Source: Burkholderia ubonensis
Lineage (GTDB): Bacteria > Pseudomonadota > Gammaproteobacteria > Burkholderiales > Burkholderiaceae
DNA: 64,000 bases
Direction: 5' to 3'
NCBI RefSeq assembly: GCF_902833085.1
Contig: NZ_CADFEB010000003.1
Location: forward strand, 558,001-622,000
A program made the translations under genes and the position numbers. The notes beneath the pieces are model-generated. The model was given only the letters and a program-made list of their open reading frames with translations, was not told where the DNA came from and made no database searches. Below are positions 9,189 to 18,100 of the stretch, one piece after another. The first letter of the stretch is position 1; every line of letters begins with the position of its first letter.

Positions 9189-10220
9189 ATGCATAACCCG
9201 ATGATCTTTGAATTCTCGACGTTGAACTACGCCACCCAAGAAAAACTCGATGCCTGGCGGGATCAAAATCGATTGGCCGATGTGAACCCAAGAAAAGCTG
9301 GCACGTCCATGCTCGACAGCAATTTTCTTGGCATACACATCAATCAGATCATGTTCGGATCGCTGACCCACATTGCCAATTTACAATCTGATTTCATTCG
9401 GTACGACGCGATTCGATCCCGCAGGAACATCCAGCAAGACGGTTGCGATCACTACTACTTTAGAACGAGCGCCGTGCATGCATGGCAAGCCAACATTCAC
9501 GGGCACTCCGTTCAAGTCCTTCCAAACCAGATTGCCATCATCGATCTTTCAAAACCTTGCCAGGTCGAGATTCAGGCCGGGAATGTCGAAATATTGATGA
9601 TTCCGAGAAACTTCATCCCATTCGATATAGCAAACCGGGGCGATGCCATCATCACGAACACGCTGGCAACGTTGTTCAGTCAATATCTGCATACCCTCGC
9701 GTCCAAGATCAGGGACATCTCCTCCGCCGAGGCGCCGGGGATCGCGCAGGCAACCCTGGGCATGCTCGTCGCGGCGTTGATGCCCAACCAGGACAATCTT
9801 CGCCAGACCCAGGAATATTTCAGCGTTGAAATGTTCAACAAAATCAAGAAATATATCGACGCAAATCTGAAATCCCCATCCCTGCGTGTGGAAAAAATCT
9901 GCAAAGATATGGGTTTATCGCGTGCAAGACTATACCGGATTTTCTCTGAAAATGGCACCGGCGTCGCGGAATACATCAAGCTGGCACGTTTGCGGAAAAT
10001 TTATTCCACTCTGTTGATTCCGGCAACGGAAAAGCCACGGCTATCTGATTTGGCCTATCAGTATGGATTTTACAGCGCCTCCGCTTTATCCAAGGATTTC
10101 AAAAAATCCTTTGGGTGCGCGCCCAATGAAATCCAGCATTCCACATGGAACGGCTTGACCGCCGAAGATGAATGTCCATATAGCATTTCCCATGACTTCA
10201 AGCACTGGCACAAAATATGA
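9189..10220 (+). CDS. AraC-family transcriptional regulator
   Basis: This protein has 343 residues from the ATG at 9189. The C-terminal about 110 residues form the AraC double helix-turn-helix: KICKDMGLSRARLYRIFSEN (first), then LSDLAYQYGFYSASALSKDF with KKSFGCAPNEI (second). The N-terminal about 220 residues resemble AraC-binding-like sensor regions (HAWQANIHGHSVQVLPNQIA). The start was chosen because the long upstream in-frame extension has an unnatural composition. It precedes the acyltransferase and NRPS genes on the same strand and is the likely pathway-specific regulator. The ligand is unknown. Confidence 0.85.
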   Translation: MHNPMIFEFSTLNYATQEKLDAWRDQNRLADVNPRKAGTSMLDSNFLGIHINQIMFGSLTHIANLQSDFIRYDAIRSRRNIQQDGCDHYYFRTSAVHAWQANIHGHSVQVLPNQIAIIDLSKPCQVEIQAGNVEILMIPRNFIPFDIANRGDAIITNTLATLFSQYLHTLASKIRDISSAEAPGIAQATLGMLVAALMPNQDNLRQTQEYFSVEMFNKIKKYIDANLKSPSLRVEKICKDMGLSRARLYRIFSENGTGVAEYIKLARLRKIYSTLLIPATEKPRLSDLAYQYGFYSASALSKDFKKSFGCAPNEIQHSTWNGLTAEDECPYSISHDFKHWHKI

Positions 10221-10853
10221 TGCCCGCTTTCAAAAATGGAATTGCCTTAGGGTGAGCTGACACTTGCGCCTGGAAGTCCGTCCAACCAACTGCCCGCTGC
10301 CGGACTTTGAATAGCGAGTAAACGTCGGGACGCATCGAACCGTGTCGTGGGCTCACGACGTGGTGTCGCCGCCCGTTCTTTGGTAAATGTTTAAACCAAT
10401 ACAATAGCCTTACATCGCAGTCACGAAAAACATTACATGTGGCGAGACGATTCCATATCGATTTGAGACAAATTCCGCTTTGACAATTCAACGATCTAAT
10501 TTAGCCTAGGCGTCGAGGATTAGTTCATTTAATAAAAAGTGCATCGACCCCGGTTGACCTGAGAAATAACGCGCAAACACGCCATCAATCAACACGACCC
10601 AACATATCCCGCAATGCCGAAAATGCGCCACCCGGCATCCAACGGATTTGTTAAAAAGAAACTTAATTTATTATTGTAAGAAAAGACATGGACGAGACTT
10701 CCAGATTTATCGCCTCGCATCGTCAGCGCCCCTAGCTTCGGAAGCCAACCCGCATACGTCACCCGCCGGAAGGAATCGCAAAGCGCACCGCGGCAGAAAC
10801 CTTTCGTATTTGTTTCCGGATGTTTTCAAATTCAAATCGCGCAACTCCATTTG
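10221..10853. other. AT-rich intergenic region before the biosynthetic operon
   Basis: This 630-bp region has lower GC than the flanks and no convincing gene. A short hairpin (GTCGTG/CACGAC, about 10344-10359) lies in the first half. The promoter of the acyltransferase-NRPS unit should be in the second half. I could not identify a regulator-binding repeat with confidence. Confidence 0.4.
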
Positions 10854-12104
10854 ATGATCGAGCAAGACATGCAATCTAGAAATCTAGAGCTGGATCGCTT
10901 ACGCGCCTTTGCGGTTCTCATGACGCTGAACTTCCATTTTGAGAATTTGCTCTTTCCGTGGACGTTATTCCATCCATATCGAGTGGATGGTACGCCGCTC
11001 AACGTCTTCAACAACTCGTGGAGCGGCGTCGATCTGTTCCTGGTGATATCCGGATTCATCATCTGCAAGACCATCGTAGAAAAACTGGACCAGCTCCGCG
11101 ACTCCCCCAGCCTGCTCGTCGCCTATGTGAAAGCCTTCTATGTCCGGAGAATTTTTCGGATATACCCGGTAGCCTGGACAGTATTTTTTCTGGTTCTGGC
11201 TGGCAGCATAATTTTTAACGAAGGAGACTATTTTTCATCACCGACGAACAACATCGAATCAGGCATCACCATATTCACGTATACATATAATTACTTCGCG
11301 GTCCATCACTGCTTCTCCCAGACCTGCGCACTGGGCCCTTACTGGAGCCTGTCGCTCGAGGAACAGTTTTATTTCATCCTCCCGTTCTTTCTGATACTGA
11401 CCGGCTCGACCCGCCTCAGAATCTGGATCCTGGTCGGCCTGCTTCTGGCCATTACTTTCATTGTCCGGCCGGTGTTGCATGACGACGTATTGTTTTTCTT
11501 CATGCAGAACCGTGGAGACGGTCTGCTTTACGGCTGCCTGATATATTTTCTGACGCAGCAGCCATGGTTCAAGGTGATTCAGCTGCCGCCGGGCCGCAGC
11601 AGCTGGTTGAGCAGCCTGCTGGTAGCGACGCTTCTTCTCATTCTCGCGGGCATTCCCGGTGTCGGATTCTCCTCGAGCCTCGTCATTCCTGTCGCATGCT
11701 GGATCTCGCTCATCTTGGTGACCATTGCTTCGTGCGAGGCAAACATCATCAATTTTCCTCGGCCGGTTAATTTGCTTCTCGATTATCTGGGCTCACGTTC
11801 CTACAGCATGTATCTGGTTCACATGCCGATGGTGACACTGACCCAGGAAATCCTGCTCCGCTACAGCAGGAAAATCCACGAACCTCTCGGCACTCAATTA
11901 TTGCCCGAGTACCTGATACTCGCCTCATCACTTTCGCTGATCGCAACAGAAATCATTTATCGCGTCATTGAGCGGCCCATGATCGCGAAAGGAAAAATGG
12001 TTTCCGAACGAATCCTTGATCTGCATGGAATCCCGGCCAAAAAGTCTACGGCCACGCAAAGAAATCCGGTCCTCGAGACCAGTCCTGGTGCATTGGTCAA
12101 GTAG
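10854..12104 (+). CDS. Acyltransferase-3 family membrane protein
   Basis: This 416-residue polytopic protein belongs to the OafA/YrhL-type acyltransferase-3 family. It shows the N-terminal ELDRLRAFAVLMTLNFHF, the conserved SGVDLFLVISGFII and VRRIFRIYPV, GPYWSLSLEEQFYFILPFF, and a C-terminal YSMYLVHMP before the last helices. These proteins move acyl groups onto sugars, lipids or peptides at the inner membrane. No SGNH domain is fused. The gene ends 50 bp before the NRPS on the same strand, so it may acylate the peptide product, but this is inferred from position only. An alternative ATG lies at 10869. Confidence 0.85.
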   Translation: MIEQDMQSRNLELDRLRAFAVLMTLNFHFENLLFPWTLFHPYRVDGTPLNVFNNSWSGVDLFLVISGFIICKTIVEKLDQLRDSPSLLVAYVKAFYVRRIFRIYPVAWTVFFLVLAGSIIFNEGDYFSSPTNNIESGITIFTYTYNYFAVHHCFSQTCALGPYWSLSLEEQFYFILPFFLILTGSTRLRIWILVGLLLAITFIVRPVLHDDVLFFFMQNRGDGLLYGCLIYFLTQQPWFKVIQLPPGRSSWLSSLLVATLLLILAGIPGVGFSSSLVIPVACWISLILVTIASCEANIINFPRPVNLLLDYLGSRSYSMYLVHMPMVTLTQEILLRYSRKIHEPLGTQLLPEYLILASSLSLIATEIIYRVIERPMIAKGKMVSERILDLHGIPAKKSTATQRNPVLETSPGALVK

Positions 12105-12154
12105 CCCCCTTCCCCTTTTCAATCGACGGTCCAATCCGAACTTCGATCACGATC

Positions 12155-15100
12155 ATGAGCCTCAGCAACGAACTCTTCGAACATACGTCCGCATCGGCCA
12201 ATCGGTCGGTAAGCCACGTCATCCATTCTGAAAAGCAATATCGATTGTCATCCGCGCAACAGCGGCTTTGGCTTCTCGATCAGCTGAACGGGAATGAGGG
12301 CACATTCAGTTTTCAGGTCGGCCTCCATTTGCACGGCCCCCTGGATCGAACGGCGCTGCGTCGCGCGCTTGACGGAATCGTCGCTCGGAACGAGATATTG
12401 CGGACCACGTTCGCATCTGCCGACGGCGAACCCCTGCCACGTGTGGCGCCCGAATCCGGCTCCGGGTTTCATCTGACGGACCATGACGTCCAGGCGCACG
12501 CCGAACCGTTGAAGGAGCGCGATCGCCTGATCGCGATGGACGCGCGCATGCCCATGAACCTGGAGCAGGGTCCGCTGATTCGAGGGACGCTGATTCGGGA
12601 GTCCGAACAGGAACACACGCTGCTGATGACTGCCCATCGGATTGTCGCCGACCACGTGTCGATGGAAATTCTGCTTCGAGAACTCGATTCGCTGTATCGC
12701 GCGGAAGATCCGCTGCCGCCGGTGACCATTCAATACCGCGACTACGTACGCACACAGCAGCAATCCGGGCTTGCGCAGGAAGCGTGGGAAAGCCGTGACG
12801 TCGAGGTTTCGAGCACACGCTCCACCATGCTGACGATTCCCGTTGATCGTGAGCGGCCGCTGCAACGTGATTTCGCCAGCGAAGTTATCGAAGGCCACTT
12901 GGCAGTCGAGCTCACGCAATGCCTGAAAGCGCTGGCCCGCCGCAATGAGACTTCGTTGTTCGTCACGCTGCTCACGGGTTGGGCCGTGCTGCTCGCCAGG
13001 TTGTCGGGGCAAGGTGAAGTGCTTGTCGGCACGTCAACCGATACACGCGGCACCGGGCAAGCGTCCGGCATGATCGGCTGTTTCTCGGACACGCTCGCGT
13101 TACGGCTGGACTGCGCGGATGCGCCATCGACGGCGGAAATGCTGGTCCGCGTCCAGTCGAAACTGGCGCAAGCCCGGCAGTACCGGGGCATTCCGCTGGA
13201 GCGCGCGCTGGAAGTCGCCGCATCGACTCATGGCACGTCCCGCGGCCCGGTATTCCAGGCCATGTTCTCCGAGTACGGGCAGCAAACGAGGCAGTTCCGG
13301 CTGCCGGGCCTGACGGTTACACCGGCAAAGGTGGCTTCGCGGGGCGCCGCGCTCGCGGACCTGGCCCTCTCCTTCCGGGACGCAGGGGAAACCGTCGTGT
13401 TCCGTGTCGAATACGCAACCGAATTGCTTGATCGGAGTACGGTCGAGCGTCACATCGAAAACTGGCGCACCCTTCTGGCCGCGATGACGGATGACGAACA
13501 TCGTCCGGTGGACCGGCTGTCGCTGCTCTCCGAGCAGGAGCGGCGGCAACTGCTCGTCGAATGGAACGATACCGCCGCGCCCTACGCACACACCCAGTGC
13601 ATTCACGAACTGTTTCAGGCCTGGGCGTCGCGAACGCCCGATGCAATTGCCGCGGTACAGGGCGACGTTCGGCTGTCGTATGCGGAATTGAACGAGCACG
13701 CCAACCGGCTGGCCCATTACCTGAGGAAGCTGGGCGTCGTGCCGGATCAGCGTGTCGCGATCTGCGTCGAGCGGGGTCCGTCCATGCTGGTCGGCATCTG
13801 GGCCGTCCTCAAGGCCGGCGCGGCCTATGTGCCCCTGGATCCCGCCTATCCCGCGAACCGTCTGGCCCACATGCTGCGCGACAGCGCCCCGGTGGCGGTG
13901 CTCACGCAAGGGGAACTGGATGACCTCTGGGACGGCGATCTCGGCGAGGCGCTTGCCGGGGCGCCCAGGCTCGACTTGACCGCGAAAAACCCGCCGTGGG
14001 CACACCTGCCCACGACAAATCCGGACCGCGAATCGATCGGCCTGATGCCCGCGCACCTCGCTTACGTGATCTACACGTCGGGATCGACGGGACTGCCGAA
14101 GGGCGTGATGGTCGAACACGGCGGCGTCGTCAGTATGGCCGTCGCGCAAGCCCGGGGCTTCACGGTGTCCCCGGCCAGTCGCGTTCTGCAATTTGCCTCC
14201 TTCAGTTTTGACGCATGCATTTTCGAGATCGTCATGGCGCTGTGCCATGGGGCGACGCTTTATTACCCTGCGCCCGGCGCGATCCTGGTGGGCGATACGC
14301 TGATCCACACCATCGACGAATACGGCATCACCCACGCGACGCTGACGCCCGCGGTACTGGCCGGATTGTCCGAGCGCGCCCGCCTGGCGTCGGTCGATAC
14401 CCTGATCGTCGCCGGCGATGCGCTGCCGCAGGCAATGGTGCAACGCTGGGGACGAGGCCGTCGACTCATCAATGCCTATGGGCCGACCGAGGCAACGGTA
14501 TGGGCGAGCCAGTACGATTGCCGTCACGACGATCCGCGCAAGCCGCCGATCGGGCGGCCGATTGCGAACGCGAAGCTCTATGTCCTGGACGAACACCGGC
14601 AACCGGTACCCATCGGCGTGGCCGGCGAACTTTACGTTGGCGGTGTCGGGGTCGCGCGCGGCTATCTGAATCGTGCGGAGCTGACTGCCGAACGCTTCCT
14701 CCACGCCCCTTTCTCCGGGCGGGACGACGCGAAGATGTACCGAACGGGCGATCTCGCTCGCTGGCTGCCCGACGGCAACATCGAATATCTCGGCCGTTGC
14801 GACTTCCAGGTCAAGGTGCGGGGCTTCCGGATCGAATTGGGCGAGATCGAATCCCGGCTCGCCATGTATCCAGGCGTGCGCGAAGTCGCGGTGCTCGTGC
14901 GCGAAGACACTCCGGGCGATCAGCGACTTGTCGCCTACTTTGCGCGTCCCGCGGATGCCGGCGTTCCGGAAGGTCCGGACAGCGTCAATGCGAGCCTGCG
15001 CGATTACCTGGCGGAACATTTGCCGGAGCACATGGTGCCGGCCGCCTATGTGCGACTGGAGACCTTGCCGCTTACGCCCAACGGCAAGCTCGACCGCAAG

Positions 15101-18100
15101 GCGCTGCCCGCGCCGGACACCGATGCATACGTCACGGCGGAATACGAAGCGCCGCAAGGGCGCGCCGAAACGATCATCGCGGAAATCTGGGCCGATCTGC
15201 TCAAGGTCAAACGCGTGGGTCGTTGCGATCAATTCTTTCAGATGGGCGGCAATTCGCTGTTGGCGGTCACCCTCATGGAGCGCATGCGCGCGAGGGGACT
15301 GCGCGCCGACGTGCGCGCAGTCTTCACGAATCCGACGCTGGCCCTGCTGGCGGCCGGCGCGAGCCAAGGCGAGCTCCGCGCCGAATCGCCGGGCAATCTG
15401 ATTCCGGCGGGCTGCACCGCCATCACGCCGGCAATGCTTCCGTTGCTCGACCTGGAACAGGCCGAGATCGATCGTATCGTCGAAAGCGTGCCCGGCGGTG
15501 CCGCCAACGTTCAGGACATCTATCCGCTGGCGCCACTGCAGGAAGGCATCCTGTTCCATCATCTGATGGCGACCGATGCCGACCCTTACCTGTTGTCGCG
15601 CATGACCAGCTTCGATCGGCGCGAGCGCCTCGACAGCTATTTGCGCGCGCTGCAATCGGTCATGGATCGTCACGACGTCCTGCGTACCGCCATCGTGTGG
15701 GATGGCCTGTCGGCGCCGGTGCAAGTGGTATGGCGTCGTGCACCGTTGCCGGTGGACGAGATCGTGCTCGATCCGGATCAGGAAGACGGCGTGCAGCAAC
15801 TGCAACGCCTCGTCGCCCCCCGGCATACGCGTTTCGACGTGCACAAGGCGCCGCTGATGCGGGCGGCCATTGCGCACGACGTGAAGGAAGGTCGCTGGCT
15901 GATGCTGATGCTGTTCCATCACCTGATGTGTGACGATGCGACGCTGGACGTCATGCGCTCCGAAATCCAGGCACATCTGCTCGGGCAAGACGGCCAGTTG
16001 CCGGAACCGCTGCCGTTCCGGAATTTCGTCGGCGAGGCGCGCCGCGCCGGTAACGGCTCGCAATCGCACAAGGAATTCTTCCAGCGCATGCTCGGCGATG
16101 TGGATGAACCCACCGCGCCATTCGGTCTGCTCCAGGTCCAGGGCGACGGCACCGACATCGACGAGGCCCGCCTGACGCTGGCGCCGGAATGGGCGGAACG
16201 CTTGCGCACGCGCGCCCGCAAGCTCGGCGTCAGTCCGGCGAGCGTGTGTCACCTGGCTTGCGCCCAGGTACTGGCCCGCGTCTCCGGGCGCGACGATGTC
16301 GTGTTCGGCACGACCCTGTTTGGACGCATGGACGGACAAGCAGGCATCGACCGCGTCATGGGCTTGTTCATGAACACGCTGCCGATCCGGATCAAGCTGG
16401 GCGACGAAGATGTCGTGTCGGGCGTGAGGCGCACCCAGTCTCTATTGGCCGAGCTTCTGTCCCACGAGCATGCGTCGCTGGCCCTGGCGCAAAGCTGCAG
16501 TGCGGTACCGGCGCCCGCCCCGTTGTTTACCGCGCTGTTCAATTATCGCCACGGCCTGAGCCGGGAGCAGGTCCGCACCGACGAGGAACGGCGGGCCTGG
16601 GAGGGCATACAGGCACTCCACGGCGAGGAGCGGACCAATTATCCCCTGACGTTGTCGGTCGATGATCTGGGCGATGCTTTCAAGCTCAAAGCGCAAACCC
16701 AGGCGCCGCTCGAGGCCATGCGCGTCTGCCATTTCATGCGCACCGCAATGGAACGCCTGGTGGAAGCACTGGAACATGCTCCGGCTACGGCAACGAAACG
16801 TATCGATGTGTTGCCGGAAGCCGAGCAAGGACAAGTGCTCCACGAGTGGAACGACACGCGCACCGACTATCCGGCCGACCGCTGCATCCACGAGCTGATC
16901 GAGGCGCAAGCGCGGCGAACCCCGGATGCCGTGGCGGCAATGCAGGCCGATCACTCGCTGACCTACGCGCAGTTGAATGCACGGGCCAATCAACTCGCCC
17001 ATCATCTGCGCGCACTCGGCGTCGGGCCGAACGACCGCGTCGCAGTCTGCATCGAGCGAGGCCTGCCCATGCTGACCGGCCTCCTCGCGGTGCTCAAGAC
17101 CGGCGCGGCTTACGTGCCGCTGGACCCGGCCTATCCCGCCGACCGGCTGACCTACATGCTGCGGGACTGCGCACCGGCCGCAGTACTGACTCAGGCCGGT
17201 GTGGAACCCGTCTGGACACGCACGTCGAGCGCCGGCGCCACGTTGCCGATACTGGATCTGACCGAGACACCGTGTCGGTGGAGCAGCGAATCGACCGACA
17301 ATTTGTCGAGCACGGTCACCGGCGTCACGCCCCGGGACCTGGCCTACGTGATCTATACGTCCGGCTCAACCGGTACGCCCAAAGGGGTGATGGTCGAGCA
17401 TCGCGGGGTCGTCAATCTGTTGACCTCGATGCGGAGCATCGTCGACATCGGATCGGCGGACCGGATTCTCTCGTTGACGACGTTCGCCTTTGACATCGCC
17501 GCGCTGGAGTTCTATCTGCCGCTGATTTGCGGCGCTCGCGTCATCCTGCTGGACAGGGCCAGCGCCCACGATCCGGCGGCGGTGAGCGACGCGCTGCTTC
17601 GTTTCGGCGCCACGATGCTGCAAGCCACACCGGCAACCTGGCGATTGCTGGTTGAAAGCGGCTGGCATGCCACGCCGGGATTCAAGGCGCTGTGCGGCGG
17701 CGAGGCGCTCAGCGGAGAACTGGGCGAGCGGTTGCGCGAACGCGTCGACAGCGTCTGGAATGTATACGGCCCGACCGAAACGACCATCTGGTCGACCGCC
17801 ACGCGCCTGGACAATCGCGCGGGTTTCCGGCCGATCAACGAATCCATCGGCCGTCCGATTTCGAACACCAGAATCTATCTGCTCGACGACCAGGGGCGGC
17901 CCGCGCCCGTCGGGGTCGCCGCGGAGCTCCATATCGGCGGCGACGGCGTCGCGCGCGGCTATCTGAACCGTCCGGAGTTGAGTGCCGAGCGATTCCTGCG
18001 GGATCCGTTCTCGGATCAGGACGGCGCACGCATGTACAGGACCGGCGACCTCGCGCGCTGGCTGCCCGGTGGAGACATCGAATATCTCGGCCGCAACGAT

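Noticed and set aside
13100..16339. A 1079-codon minus-strand frame opposite the NRPS
   Set aside because: It mirrors the NRPS coding strand, has His/Arg-rich composition, and has no domain. Same for long frames at 21109-23292 and 17366-18787.
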